A DNA stretch of 64,000 bases from Anabaena sphaerica FACHB-251. Its GTDB lineage: Bacteria > Cyanobacteriota > Cyanobacteriia > Cyanobacteriales > Nostocaceae. The notes below the pieces were generated by a model, which did no database searches, had not been told where the DNA came from, and saw only the letters and a list, made by a program, of their open reading frames with translations. Every line of letters starts with the position of its first letter. The first letter of the stretch is position 1. The position numbers were made by a program, and so were the translations under genes. Positions 26,977-36,254 of this stretch are shown piece by piece. Location of the stretch: the NCBI RefSeq assembly GCF_014696825.1, contig NZ_JACJQU010000011.1, positions 62,001 to 126,000 of the forward strand, read 5' to 3'.

Positions 26977-27065
26977 AACAAAACCAGATAAATAATAAAT
27001 TAATAACAAAACTAAAGTTCCCCTCCTTATTTATTGAATAAATTGGGGATTTTTAGCTTTGAAAA

Positions 27066-27473
27066 TTACAAAGTTTCAATAGGTAAAGGTTGCCAAATTT
27101 CACCATAGTTCTCCCGTAAAGCCAGCCAATTTTCTACTTGTCCTGGTTCATATTCTCCGGGTTTACCCCATTGTAAAAATATGCTTAAAGCAGCTTCCTG
27201 TTTTTCATCTAAAAACCGGATAGCGTAGGTTTTAAAATTACCTCTTTTAGCTTCACCTGTTTCAAATTTCACCTGAGTAATTTTATCCATATTCAAGTGA
27301 AATTCAAATCCTTCTGTATGCAGATTCGCATATTTACCTTTAAGTAATTCTGCGTAAAATAGTTTTTCTATTTTTCCGCGTGCTTCTAATACAGCCGCGC
27401 TGCTAGTGACAATCAAACGCACAGTTCCTAAATTTTCACAAGCTTCCAAAAAATCTTTCAATGTTGTATTCAT
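27066..27473 (-). CDS. ChuX/HutX-like heme-utilisation family protein
   Basis: 135 residues from the ATG at 27473. The pattern LGTVRLIVTSSAAVLEARG, FEFHLNMDKITQVKFE and AIRFLDEKQEAALSIFLQWG fits the ChuX/HutX beta-sheet fold (cytosolic heme binding or transfer). The assignment is from recalled pattern and moderate. An upstream Met at 27527 would read through the end of the TnpB remnant and is rejected. Confidence 0.6.
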   Translation of the reverse strand: MNTTLKDFLEACENLGTVRLIVTSSAAVLEARGKIEKLFYAELLKGKYANLHTEGFEFHLNMDKITQVKFETGEAKRGNFKTYAIRFLDEKQEAALSIFLQWGKPGEYEPGQVENWLALRENYGEIWQPLPIETL

Positions 27474-27487
27474 ACGCCTAATGTAAA

Positions 27488-27850
27488 TTACCAAAAAGGA
27501 TGAGAAATTAATAAAGGATATGTCCAACTAGAATAATGTCTAATTGATTTTAGTTTGGGATATTTTGCTAAACCTGTGAAAAATCTATTGAATCCAAAGT
27601 CAACTCGTTTTAGAGTTGCTTGTAATGCTTGAGAATTGATATTTGTATATTCTGTCCACTGCTCCTTGAATGCGGGTAAACAATTTTGTTGATCTAGATA
27701 TTTGACTGATTTGCCAAACTTTTGATATTGGGTTTTGCGGTGATAAACAGCGGCATTATACAGATCCTTGTGGAGTCTGCGGTGATAGTAAAGTATTTCA
27801 TTTATTTTCTTGGTTGGATAAAGCCTAAATGTTGCTCTACGTAATGCCAA
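27488..27850 (-). pseudogene. TnpB (IS200/IS605 OrfB) N-terminal remnant
   Basis: 120 codons with the start MALRRATFRLYPTKKINEILYYHRRLHKDLYNAAVYHRKTQ and LQATLKRVDFGFNRFF, the N-terminus of TnpB RNA-guided nucleases, ending abruptly after RHYSSWTYP. The RuvC and zinc-finger parts (about 280 residues) are missing. It ends 15 bp before the ChuX-like start, so the insertion or its decay reached into that gene's promoter. Confidence 0.88.
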
Positions 27851-28089
27851 TGTTTATCACCTCCTTGATTGATCAACTACTATGAAACAATACCTAAAAA
27901 TTGCTAAAAACTCAACTATCCTTGAAAGGATATTTCGTTCTTACCCTGTGTCCATCCCCACCCGGTAGAGGGATGGGGAATTTCGCGGATCTTTAAAAAA
28001 TTATTTTGTTGGGTTTCCTTGCATCAAAGGTCATTGGCCACAAGCCGGGGAAACCGTCCACGGCGATGGCTCCCCAACTTACAGAATAT
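27851..28089. other. Probable left end of the decayed IS200/IS605 element
   Basis: Non-coding stretch upstream of the TnpB remnant with a strong stem-loop CATCCCCACCC...GGGATGGGG (about 27953-27981) and a second imperfect GC-rich structure near 28045-28075. IS200/IS605 ends form such hairpins, recognised as single strands by TnpA; exact ends cannot be set here. Confidence 0.45.
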
Positions 28090-29031
28090 TTAACTCATCA
28101 ATTCTTGAAACATAGCCGTACTCAAATAACGTTCCCCAAAGGAAGGTTGAATCATGACAATTAACTTACCTGCATTTTCTGGACGTTTACCCACTACAAT
28201 AGCTGCACACAAAGCCGCACCAGAAGATATACCTGATAATAAACCTTCTTCTGTTGCTAATCTGCGTCCATATTCCATTGCTGCTGTGTCATTAACTTGA
28301 ACCACTTCATCAATTAAATCTTGACGCAAAACATCGGGAATAAAACCAGCACCAATACCTTGAATTTTATGAGAACCAGGTTTCCCACCAGAAAGCACAG
28401 GACTGTTACTAGGTTCTACAGCAATAACTTGAAAACTCGGTTTTCGCTGTTTAATAACTTCCCCTACTCCGGTAATAGTTCCCCCAGTACCTACCCCAGC
28501 AATTAATATATCAACTTCCCCATCTGTATCCGTCCAAATTTCTTCAGCGGTGGTTTCTCTGTGAATTTTCGGGTTAGCTGGGTTGCGGAATTGTTGCAAT
28601 ATAAAAGCATTGGCAGTATTTGCTACTATTTCCTCTGCTTTATTAATTGCTCCCCGCATTCCTTCAACACCAGGTGTTAGTTCTAAATTAGCACCATAAG
28701 CCCTCAACATTGCCCGTCTTTCTTGGCTCATGGTTTCTGGCATGGTTAATATTAATTTGTAACCTCGTGCAGCTGCTACCATTGCTAAACCTATACCAGT
28801 ATTTCCTGAAGTCGGCTCAACTAAAATAGTTTTTCCTGGTGTAATTAAACCCTCTGCTTCTGCTGAAAGTACCATACTTAAACCAATGCGGTCTTTAACA
28901 GAAGCTGCTGGATTCATGCCTTCTAGTTTGACAACTATTCTGGCTACTACTCCCTCAGCTTGAGGAATTTTGTTTAGCTGAACTAAAGGAGTTCTACCAA
29001 TAAGTTCTGTTACGTCTTTAGCAATTCGCAT
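28090..29031 (-). CDS. cysK: Cysteine synthase A (O-acetylserine sulfhydrylase)
   Basis: The 313-residue PLP enzyme makes cysteine from O-acetylserine and sulfide. The PLP Lys is in ASVKDRIG (about residue 45), the substrate loop is [11 protein letters not shown], the phosphate-binding glycine loop [14 protein letters not shown]. The C-terminus is a few residues shorter than in many CysK. Start ATG gives the standard [19 protein letters not shown]. No partner genes adjacent. Confidence 0.95.
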   Translation of the reverse strand: MRIAKDVTELIGRTPLVQLNKIPQAEGVVARIVVKLEGMNPAASVKDRIGLSMVLSAEAEGLITPGKTILVEPTSGNTGIGLAMVAAARGYKLILTMPETMSQERRAMLRAYGANLELTPGVEGMRGAINKAEEIVANTANAFILQQFRNPANPKIHRETTAEEIWTDTDGEVDILIAGVGTGGTITGVGEVIKQRKPSFQVIAVEPSNSPVLSGGKPGSHKIQGIGAGFIPDVLRQDLIDEVVQVNDTAAMEYGRRLATEEGLLSGISSGAALCAAIVVGKRPENAGKLIVMIQPSFGERYLSTAMFQELMS

Positions 29032-29142
29032 TTATTAACTCCTAAAATTATAAATAATCATTCTAAGCCTTTATTGATCATACTAGGTTTTTAGTTATTT
29101 GTTTGGTAGCTGAGTAACATTTGGTTAAATAAATATCACTAA

Positions 29143-29398
29143 ATATAGCAGTTCCCACGCTCGTGAGGTACAAAGTTTTTTAGTTTTAGGGAACAGGAAA
29201 TAAATGGGTGTGTGCTTCATTAGAGGATGTTTTAAAAGTTTTGAATGTATAAATAAACCCCTCTCCAAACCTCTCCCCGACGCGGGGAGAGGCTTTGAAA
29301 CCCCCATTCCCTCGTAGGGAAGGGGGGTTAGGTTGCTGAAGATTATTGGTTTCATCTAATACTTTTCAAACAACCTCTTAGACTGGGAAACGCTATAT
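29143..29398. mobile_element. Small repeat element split by a second MITE
   Basis: Ends ATATAGCAGTTCCC (29143) and GGGAAACGCTATAT (to 29398) are inverted repeats. The same element, inverted and uninterrupted, is at 42521-42640. Here it is interrupted at CTTCATTA/GAC by the MITE at 29223-29377. No coding capacity. Confidence 0.82.
29223..29377. mobile_element. 155-bp MITE with TTA target duplication
   Basis: Inverted ends GAGGATGTTTTAAAAG and CTTTTCAAACAACCTC, flanked by TTA on both sides (29220-29222, 29378-29380). A 163-bp relative is at 55238-55400, also TTA-flanked. The TIR and 3-bp duplication suit IS5-family (IS427-type) transposases (inference). Confidence 0.85.
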
Positions 29399-30308
29399 CA
29401 TTTTCGACTACTTCTCTTTGAAAGTAGAGGCAGAGCCTCGGTGATGACATTCCCAGGCGGAGATTGGGAACGAGATATCCTGACTTTTGAATTTATCAAG
29501 ATAAAAAAATATATTGAACAAATTTTAATTGCTTTTTTTATTTTTTTGATTTATTTTTAATTCAGTTCCACTTTGTCATGATATACTGTTATTTGAGTAC
29601 AAGTTTTCTCCTCAATAATCAGATTCAAATATCCTCAAGCTTTAGCCCATAAAGCGTTTAGGTTGAGTACAAAAATCCCCGCACCCCACCTGATAAATGC
29701 TAGTACCCCCCACCAAAAACACTAGCACCTCTACCCCAAATAATTTTTATAATTCTTACCAGATAAGTCTTACAGGCTTTGAGTGCTATTTTAATGATTT
29801 TAATAATTTCAATTGCGGTGGGGTAAACTGTGTTGTGTAGAGGTGGCTGATATAAACGATATAGGATTTACGCAGAGATTCCCCTCTACCCCCCGAAATT
29901 CCTAGATGCAAGTCTGGAGAACTAGGGGGGACTTCTTAACCCTAATTCAATGGTAATCTCAATTCACAAGCCGTTTAATCCTGTCAGTATTACTAATTAC
30001 TAAATGGAGTGTATTTGGAGGAGTATATTTGGGATTTTTAATTTTCAATTGCTTAGTAATAATTTATGAGTAGTTTGCACATACAGTTGTAACTCATAAA
30101 CCTGACAATTTTAGATTTAAAGTTTTAGATTCACAGAAAATTTGAAAATATTAGATATCATCTACCAAATTTGTATTTAGAATCTAAATTTACCAAATCA
30201 AATCTAAAATTTAATAGCTGTTTGAGAAAAAGCAAAAAAAGGTGCAGCAATAAGCCATAAAATACATTTTCTTACTGGGTGATTGTAACCTAGCAAGGGA
30301 GAGCGAAG
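29399..30308. other. Long non-coding region
   Basis: No convincing gene in about 900 bp. Contains a TCCCAGGCGGA...TTGGGAACGAG repeat trace near 29450-29475 and a C-rich hairpin TGCTAGT/ACTAGCA with a loop containing ACCCCCCACC (29698-29727). AGGGAGAG just before the ATG at 30309 is the ribosome-binding site of the next gene. Confidence 0.5.
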
Positions 30309-30737
30309 ATGAAATTAAAAATTTTAAATGTGCTGACAGTTGGTTTGGTTGCTTTAGCTGTGCTTTCTCCGGGAATAATAGTCTTTAATTTAATTTGGGG
30401 ACGACATATAGAGTTAGTTAGGACACAGAATTTATCTTGTGAACTCACCAAGATTAATAAAGGTTCTGACTCTTTATCTCTTCAGCCACAGAGTATAACT
30501 ACTCTTCAGTCTCCAGCTAACCAAAAATTATCTCAACATAATTTTTTTGTCCAGATGCAAATTTTAGTCGAACAATATAAAATCGCGACAATTTTGCAAT
30601 GGTTGGTTTTGACTATACCTATTTGTATCGGCTTTGGGATTATTGGTTACGATAGGTATCTTGTGTATCGTGCTGCTGTTTTCAAGGCGCAAGTTGAAAT
30701 GTTAGAAAAGCTTTGGCAGCAGAGCATCGAGCAATAA
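30309..30737 (+). CDS. Small two-TM protein, unknown
   Basis: 142 residues with an N-terminal membrane segment (about 7-28), a polar loop of about 60 residues, a second membrane segment (about 96-118) and a short basic tail. Family not recognised. A GGGAGAG ribosome-binding site precedes the ATG. Heads a run of three closely spaced rightward genes (36 bp and then 2 bp gaps) that ends at the terminator at 31417. Confidence 0.7.
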   Translation: MKLKILNVLTVGLVALAVLSPGIIVFNLIWGRHIELVRTQNLSCELTKINKGSDSLSLQPQSITTLQSPANQKLSQHNFFVQMQILVEQYKIATILQWLVLTIPICIGFGIIGYDRYLVYRAAVFKAQVEMLEKLWQQSIEQ

Positions 30738-30773
30738 TTTTCAGTTTTCTTATTCACCATAAACTAAATTACC

Positions 30774-31037
30774 ATGTCAGAAGAACGCCAGACTCAGTAT
30801 TTTAATTTGATTGATGAATTGCTCAGATGTCCTAATGGTCAAGAACCGGAAGTTTTGGAATCTCAACCAGAATTAATTGATTCCGGTTTTGTTCATACAA
30901 TGCTACAAGTTGCTACTATGTTTGCTCATGAAGGCAATCAAGATGGCGCTCAGTTTTTATTTTTTATAGCGCGGGAGTTAGCTAAACAACTGGGTTTATA
31001 TCCTGAAGTTTCTAATGAGGTTGCAACTCAGGAGTAA
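30774..31037 (+). CDS. Small helical protein, unknown
   Basis: 87 residues, all alpha-helical by pattern (TQYFNLIDELLRCPNGQEPEVLESQPELIDSGFVHTMLQVATMFAHEGNQDGAQFLFFIARELAKQLGL). It resembles the short N-terminal module found ahead of TPR/CHAT domains in many cyanobacterial proteins (recalled pattern), here standing alone. Probably an interaction module; no partner known. Two bases separate it from the next gene. Confidence 0.75.
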   Translation: MSEERQTQYFNLIDELLRCPNGQEPEVLESQPELIDSGFVHTMLQVATMFAHEGNQDGAQFLFFIARELAKQLGLYPEVSNEVATQE

Positions 31038-31039
31038 TA

Positions 31040-31351
31040 ATGCTATTGACTTCAACTGATGCTGGAAAAATAGCCTTAGAGTTCCTATTAGCAGACTGGA
31101 ACATCTCGGAAGATTACAGAGATTGGTTTACTATCTTTAACTCTCGGTTAACGGGGGAGTATTGGTACATTGTAGAATTGGGTGTTGAAGGTTTTCCTGA
31201 TAAGTGGTTTATTCAAGTTTATGATACAGGAGCCTGTGACCCCAACTATACATTTATCTCCCCTATCTCTGGTTCTGAGGGATATCTGGATTTAAAAAAT
31301 TTACCAGATATCATCGCTGATGTTTTAGTTGCTGAACGCAATTCCCGATAA
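31040..31351 (+). CDS. Conserved small cyanobacterial protein, unknown
   Basis: 103 residues, mixed alpha/beta: DAGKIALEFLLADWNI, EYWYIVELGVEGFPDKWFIQVYDTGACDPNYTF. It follows the preceding gene after 2 bp, so the two are probably translationally coupled. The pattern is one I associate with small cyanobacterial hypotheticals; no function can be given. Confidence 0.75.
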   Translation: MLLTSTDAGKIALEFLLADWNISEDYRDWFTIFNSRLTGEYWYIVELGVEGFPDKWFIQVYDTGACDPNYTFISPISGSEGYLDLKNLPDIIADVLVAERNSR

Positions 31352-31416
31352 GTAAAGTTCAAAATTTATTTGTGCTAGTTCAAAGATTTTGAATTCATTA
31401 TATATGGTCATTATCT

Positions 31417-31450
31417 AGGGGTGATACTTCATCAGAGTACACCCCTTTTT
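31417..31450 (+). terminator. Intrinsic terminator of the 30309-31351 operon
   Basis: Stem AGGGGTG(A)TACT / AGTACACCCCT (one bulged A) followed by TTTTTA. Confidence 0.82.
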
Positions 31451-31613
31451 ATAATTCGTAAACAAGGGAACAGGGAACTCTTAACAGGGAACAGGAAATT
31501 AAGAAATCTAAAATCTAAAATCTAAAATTCTTCTGACTTCTGACTCCTAAAAACTTAATAATTTATTTAACTTAAATTGGCGATTTGTCAGGTTTAAGTG
31601 ACAAAATTATGTT

Positions 31614-31991
31614 ATGCTAAATAGTAGTTATGGACGCTACAGAAATATCAGTCAAATGATTGCTGAAGATATCCTAGCTCAAGAATTCACAAGGATTGTC
31701 ACCCATTATTATCCTAAAACTGGGGAAATATTGGCAAAGTGCCATGTGAAAGTTATTACCTCCTTTTGGGGACGACCTGCTAAACGCTTTCAATATATAG
31801 GGGTTTATTGTTCTGACGAAATAATGCCCTATGTGCAAGCACAAAAAGAAATATTGAGGGAAGTGGCAGCCAATATGGGACTTATTCAAGTAGTTTGTAT
31901 AAATGCCAAGCGATTGTTGCGCGACCCGCTTTCCAAGCTCAGGCATTCTGAACCGCGCTTATGGTTGGAGTTGCATTTAGTGGCAGCCTAA
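31614..31991 (+). CDS. Small unknown protein
   Basis: 125 residues: IAEDILAQEFTRIVTHYYPKTGEILAKCHVKVITSFWGRPAKRFQYIGVYCSDEIMPYVQAQ and a C-terminal LRHSEPRLWLELHLVAA. Not recognised. It ends 25 bp before the luciferase-like gene and may be cotranscribed. An STRR (AACAGGG heptamers) and AAATCTA heptamers lie upstream at 31460-31530. Confidence 0.65.
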   Translation: MLNSSYGRYRNISQMIAEDILAQEFTRIVTHYYPKTGEILAKCHVKVITSFWGRPAKRFQYIGVYCSDEIMPYVQAQKEILREVAANMGLIQVVCINAKRLLRDPLSKLRHSEPRLWLELHLVAA

Positions 31992-32016
31992 GTGGTAGCC
32001 TAAAAAATAGCCAAAA

Positions 32017-33018
32017 ATGAAAACAGGACTTTTCTGCAATTACGAAAATCATCACCAAGATGCCCGTCGCGCCATCTTTGAACAAGTTTTACTGGTGAAA
32101 CAGGCGGAAAACTTAGGTTTTGAAGAAGCCTGGATAAGTGAGCATCATTTTAGTCAATCCAATCTTAGCCCGTCAATGTTGCTGTTAGTGGCACATTTGG
32201 CGGGTGTTACTTCCACTATTCGCTTAGGAACGGGGGCGGTATTGTTGCCGTTTCACAACCCAATTCGGGTAGCGGAAGATATTGCGACTTTGGATAATCT
32301 TTGTAGTGGTAGATTGGCTTTTGGGATAGCTAAAGGTGGTCCTTTTCCTGAACAAAATCAGCATTTTGGCGTTTTGATGCAAGAATCTCGTGTCAGGATG
32401 CTGGAAGCGATCGCATTGATTCAAAAGCTTTTATATGAAACTGATGTATCATTTAATGGGCAATTCTATCAATGCGCCGACTTAACAGTTTATCCCCAAC
32501 CACTACAAAAACCCATTCCTGTATATATCGCTAGTGGTGATGATGATGCTATTAGATATGCTGCTGACAACTCCTTCGGCTTGATGGGAGGGCCACCTTT
32601 TTCCCTGACAAGATTGAAAAATACTGTCAGCAAATATCGGCAAATAAATGACAGTGGTGCAGATAAATTCCTGTTAGCGCGGTTCTTTTTTGTGGCTAAA
32701 ACTTATGATGAAGCCGTGAATGAAGCCTTACCTTTCATCCGTAAATTTAGCCAGAAAATGATAGCTAACTCGACTCAAGTAATGCAGAATAGTCCGCATC
32801 CCCAGAAACCTTATGATCAAACAAATATCTGTTTTGAAGAAGATTATTTGCTTGAGAATTCGATTATTGGGGATGTCCAAACCTGTCGCGACAAAATCAA
32901 AAAATTCCAGGACGAATTAAATCTCGGCACAATAGCACTCAAACCCTCATCTTTATCTCTGCAAAAAAATATTGAGAGTTTGCAGCGTTACAATCAAGAG
33001 GTGCGAAATTATGTCTAA
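32017..33018 (+). CDS. LLM-class flavin-dependent oxidoreductase (luciferase-like)
   Basis: The 333-residue TIM-barrel protein uses FMNH2 or F420-like cofactor. Family signatures: EAWISEHHFSQSNLSPSMLLLVAHLAGVTSTIRLGTGAVLLPFHNP, then DIATLDNLCSGRLAFGIAKGG, and the C-terminal IGDVQTCRDKIKKFQDELNL. Substrate not predictable. Its stop codon overlaps the start of the next gene (ATGTCTAA), so the two are coupled. Confidence 0.92.
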   Translation: MKTGLFCNYENHHQDARRAIFEQVLLVKQAENLGFEEAWISEHHFSQSNLSPSMLLLVAHLAGVTSTIRLGTGAVLLPFHNPIRVAEDIATLDNLCSGRLAFGIAKGGPFPEQNQHFGVLMQESRVRMLEAIALIQKLLYETDVSFNGQFYQCADLTVYPQPLQKPIPVYIASGDDDAIRYAADNSFGLMGGPPFSLTRLKNTVSKYRQINDSGADKFLLARFFFVAKTYDEAVNEALPFIRKFSQKMIANSTQVMQNSPHPQKPYDQTNICFEEDYLLENSIIGDVQTCRDKIKKFQDELNLGTIALKPSSLSLQKNIESLQRYNQEVRNYV

Positions 33019-33382
33019 ACTTCCGTTGCTTCCTCCTGATGATTTACCGCCTGTAGAGGTGACAAAACAGGATGGAATGCTACAGATGGAATTAGAGCAG
33101 TCTCTTGGGAGATGCTTTTATTATGCCTGCGATCGCATTACCCAAGTCCTGTTATCTAACTGTCATTGGTACATCACCAGGAATGGTAGTACCCTAATGT
33201 TGATTATTGACGCTCCTGACATAGTATCTTACTGGCATATAGTCAGCAACATTCCCCAATTAGGTAATAGGTTAGAACGATTTACCACAAACGCAAGAAT
33301 TCGAGTTTATCCGCCTTTTGGTAAAGGAATGCCCTTTGAAATTGGCGTACATGAAATCTCTGCTTATCGAGATTGGTTATAG
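33011..33382 (+). CDS. Conserved small protein coupled to the LLM oxidoreductase
   Basis: 123 residues from the ATG at 33011, which overlaps the preceding stop by 8 bp; the upstream in-frame Met at 32972 lies inside the other gene and is less likely. Pattern: LPLLPPDDLPPVEVTKQDGMLQMELEQSLGRCFYYACDRITQVL then LMLIIDAPDIVSYWHIVSNIPQLGNRL. Family not recognised; tight coupling suggests the two products act together. Confidence 0.75.
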   Translation: MSKLPLLPPDDLPPVEVTKQDGMLQMELEQSLGRCFYYACDRITQVLLSNCHWYITRNGSTLMLIIDAPDIVSYWHIVSNIPQLGNRLERFTTNARIRVYPPFGKGMPFEIGVHEISAYRDWL

Positions 33383-33387
33383 CAGAA

Positions 33388-33483
33388 GGAGGCAGGAGGC
33401 AGGAGGCAGAAGGCAGGATAAAAAATAAATATTACCTGTTACCTGTTACCTATTCTCTTCTTACTGTCACCTGTCACCTGTCA
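33388..33483. repeat. STRR block between convergent genes
   Basis: GGAGGCA heptamers (33388-33415) followed by TTACCTG and TCACCTG heptamers (about 33438-33483); the only contents of the gap between the coupled pair and msrB. Confidence 0.85.
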
Positions 33484-33490
33484 CCTAAAT

Positions 33491-33985
33491 TTACGCTGGT
33501 TCAAACTGCAATGACACACCGTTCATACAGTAACGCAAGCCTGTCGGTTTAGGACCATCATTAAATACATGGCCTAAATGTCCACCACAACGGCTACAAT
33601 GAACTTCAGTTCTGGTCATGAAAAAAGAACGATCTACAGTAGTAGCGATCGCACCATCAATAGGTTTAAAAAAGCTTGGCCAGCCAGTACCACTGTTAAA
33701 CTTGGTTTCTGAAGTAAACAAAGGTTGTCCACACCCAGCACATACAAACGTACCTGGGTCATAAATTTTATCCAGGGGACTGGTGTGAGCGCGTTCTGTG
33801 CCATGTTTCCGCAAAACCTGAAACTGTTCCGGTGTTAAAATCGATTTCCATTCTTCTTCTGGTTTGGTAACTTCAAATTTAGTATCCGCAGCTGCCATAG
33901 TTTCTGAACTCCCATTGAGATAACGTGAAAAAAAGGCTGTGCCAACTAATACGGCACTAATCTGTAAAAAATGGCGTTTGTCCAT
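33491..33985 (-). CDS. msrB: Peptide-methionine (R)-S-oxide reductase, exported form
   Basis: The 164-residue protein reduces methionine-R-sulfoxide in proteins. It has the two zinc CxxC pairs (CAGCGQ, CSRCGG), the substrate motif GTGWPSFF and the catalytic Cys in LRYCMNGVSLQF. From the ATG at 33985 the N-terminus MDKRHFLQISAVLVGTAFFSRYL is a Tat-like or Sec signal/anchor (KR rather than RR), so it acts outside the cytosol. An upstream Met at 34051 would bury that signal and is rejected. Confidence 0.92.
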   Translation of the reverse strand: MDKRHFLQISAVLVGTAFFSRYLNGSSETMAAADTKFEVTKPEEEWKSILTPEQFQVLRKHGTERAHTSPLDKIYDPGTFVCAGCGQPLFTSETKFNSGTGWPSFFKPIDGAIATTVDRSFFMTRTEVHCSRCGGHLGHVFNDGPKPTGLRYCMNGVSLQFEPA

Positions 33986-34194
33986 ATATCTATTATTTGC
34001 TATTTTTTTCCTTCCTAGCCAAGTAACTCCAGTTGAGGATTTACATATCATCAGCGATCGCTCTGAGAAAACCCTGATAAACTGATTAAAATTAGATCAC
34101 AAGGCTAAATTTTCAGATTGCAGCGATCGCATCAGCACAATTAAGCCATTCTGAAGTATGTTGATGGAGAAACATCGATTGAAAATTCAGAGTG

Positions 34195-34968
34195 ATGTGT
34201 CAACTGCTAGGAATGAACTGCAATGTACCAACGGATATTTGCTTTTCCTTTGAAGGTTTTTCAGCTAGGGGAGGAAAAACCGATGATCATAGCGATGGTT
34301 GGGGGATTGCTTTTTTTGAAGGTAAAGGATGCCGGCTTTTTTTAGATGCCAAACCCTCCATCGATTCTCCCCTAGCTGAGTTGGTTCGACGCTATCCCAT
34401 CCATTCTACCCACGTCATTGCTCATATCCGTAAAGCTACCCAAGGTAAAATTGCCCTGGAAAACTGTCATCCTTTCCGTCGCGAACTTTGGGGTAGGTAT
34501 TGGGTATTTGCCCATAATGGTAATTTACCAGACTTCCATCCTGAAAATCATGGCATTTTTCAACCTGTGGGTGACACAGATAGCGAAAAAGCATTTTGTT
34601 TGATTCTCAACACTTTGCGAAATAACTTTCCTAAAGGTAAACCGCCTTTACGCTTACTTTACCCTGTCTTGAGGGAAATCACGGCGGAATTAGGTTCTTT
34701 AGGTATTTTTAACTATTTGCTATCTGACGGAGAACATTTCTTTACCCATTGCTCCACCAAACTCTGTTACATTATCCGGCAAGCACCCTTTGCAGCCGCA
34801 CACCTGATTGATGAAGAGATGACTGTAGATTTTAGTGAATTAACTACACCCAGCGATCGCGTTGCTGTCATTGCTACTACTCCCTTGACAGATAATGAAT
34901 TTTGGACACCTATCCAACCAGGAGAAATACTAGTATTTCAGGATGGTTTACCAATCAACTTTGAGTAA
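34195..34968 (+). CDS. Class II glutamine amidotransferase (YafJ/EgtC-like)
   Basis: 257 residues. The Ntn nucleophile must be Cys2, which requires the ATG at 34195 (MCQLLGMNCN); the GTG at 34192 would put an extra residue before it. Other hallmarks: DDHSDGWGIAF, THVIAHIRKATQGK, FAHNGNLPDF and GDTDSEKAFCLIL. There is no synthetase domain, so it may release ammonia from glutamine or hydrolyse a gamma-glutamyl amide for another enzyme. Partner not apparent in the neighbourhood. Confidence 0.92.
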   Translation: MCQLLGMNCNVPTDICFSFEGFSARGGKTDDHSDGWGIAFFEGKGCRLFLDAKPSIDSPLAELVRRYPIHSTHVIAHIRKATQGKIALENCHPFRRELWGRYWVFAHNGNLPDFHPENHGIFQPVGDTDSEKAFCLILNTLRNNFPKGKPPLRLLYPVLREITAELGSLGIFNYLLSDGEHFFTHCSTKLCYIIRQAPFAAAHLIDEEMTVDFSELTTPSDRVAVIATTPLTDNEFWTPIQPGEILVFQDGLPINFE

Positions 34969-35012
34969 TTTATTCCCAACAATCCAGCGAATCCAGAGAA
35001 TCTAGAGCATCT

Positions 35013-36254
35013 TTAATAAGAAAATGCCAAATTAGATAGATTGTCAACTGTCAATGCAGGCTGTAAATATTTATCCACTATCTCGATGACTTTATCAGTC
35101 TCTACAGGTTTGGTGATAAATTCTGTTGCACCGAATACCTTGGAACGGACTCTATCAAACACACCATCACTAGAAGTTAATATTACCACTGGTGTCTTGG
35201 CAAAAAAAGAAATGCGTCGTAATTGATTACAGACCTCATAACCATTGACAACTGGCATCATCAAATCCAGAAAAATCAAGTCTGGTTTTTTCTCAATTAG
35301 AGTTGGTAAAGCTTGTAAAGGATGTTGAATACCAATAAATCTCATCCCATGAGAGGTAATAATTCGCTCTAGCATTTTACAAACTTGGGGGCTATCATCC
35401 AAACAGGCAACAAGTGGAGAATTTGTTCTATTTTCTTCTGTAACCTGATGGATTTTACTAACCTTATTTGTCGGTAACGGTGCATCAGGTAATTCTATTA
35501 AATTCACAATTCCTTGCTGGATATAAGGAAGCAATGAACGAGCGACGGATAAAACACTCTGCTTCATCTTCACTGCTAATTCCCAGAGGGTATATTTGCC
35601 ATTAATTAATCTCTGAAAATTTGTGTATACCAATGGACTTACCTGCTGCTTGAGTTGCTCTGGTTTCTGCAACACTGGGGCTAAATAAGGACAAATATCC
35701 GCTAATCCTGCTTCTAACCACTTATGCCAACATTCTTGCATTTGTTTGAGAAACATATTCCCATTTGTGGAAATGAGAGGTGATTTCAAGATCATTTCTT
35801 GATTTCGTTCAAAACTCAAAGATGATGAATTCGTCTGTTGAGCTAGATCAAATAAAACCTCAGTGATTGTACTTTCAACAATATTATTAATTTGTTGCTG
35901 TCTAATTTTCTGAGTTGCAAATAAATTCTCTAACAATAGATAATCCCAATAGTCCACCAATATATCTTCAGCATAATGCTGGATATTATTAAGATCTATT
36001 TGTGGACAATGTTGAGCTATATTTCTCAGCCAACGACGATAGGGATGTGTGCCTCCTGTTGCCCAAACAATCTTTCCAATTTGATAATAAATTTTCCAAG
36101 TTTTTCCTTGAGAATTCTTTACCTTTAACTGCCCAGTGTATTTGAATTGGGTAGAAATATTAAATTCCTTAATAAGTTTATTTGATTCCATGACTTGATA
36201 GTTATCCATACTTTTTTTACCCAGATTTAAGCGATGTAATTTTGATGAATTCAA
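35013..36254 (-). CDS. PATAN-REC response regulator (PatA/PixG-like)
   Basis: 413 residues: N-terminal PATAN/DUF4388 domain (about 25-250, from LIKEFNISTQFKYTGQLKVKN) and C-terminal REC (about 280-400) with LDDSP pocket, acceptor Asp in LIFLDLMMP and Lys in FITKPV. This is the reverse order of ordinary regulators and is typical of the CheY-like PatA, PilG and PixG proteins of cyanobacteria, which act in heterocyst patterning, phototaxis or type IV pilus motility. No che or pil genes are adjacent. Start could be at 36254, 36209 or 36191. A CRP-type palindrome lies about 360 bp upstream. Confidence 0.9.
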   Translation of the reverse strand: MNSSKLHRLNLGKKSMDNYQVMESNKLIKEFNISTQFKYTGQLKVKNSQGKTWKIYYQIGKIVWATGGTHPYRRWLRNIAQHCPQIDLNNIQHYAEDILVDYWDYLLLENLFATQKIRQQQINNIVESTITEVLFDLAQQTNSSSLSFERNQEMILKSPLISTNGNMFLKQMQECWHKWLEAGLADICPYLAPVLQKPEQLKQQVSPLVYTNFQRLINGKYTLWELAVKMKQSVLSVARSLLPYIQQGIVNLIELPDAPLPTNKVSKIHQVTEENRTNSPLVACLDDSPQVCKMLERIITSHGMRFIGIQHPLQALPTLIEKKPDLIFLDLMMPVVNGYEVCNQLRRISFFAKTPVVILTSSDGVFDRVRSKVFGATEFITKPVETDKVIEIVDKYLQPALTVDNLSNLAFSY

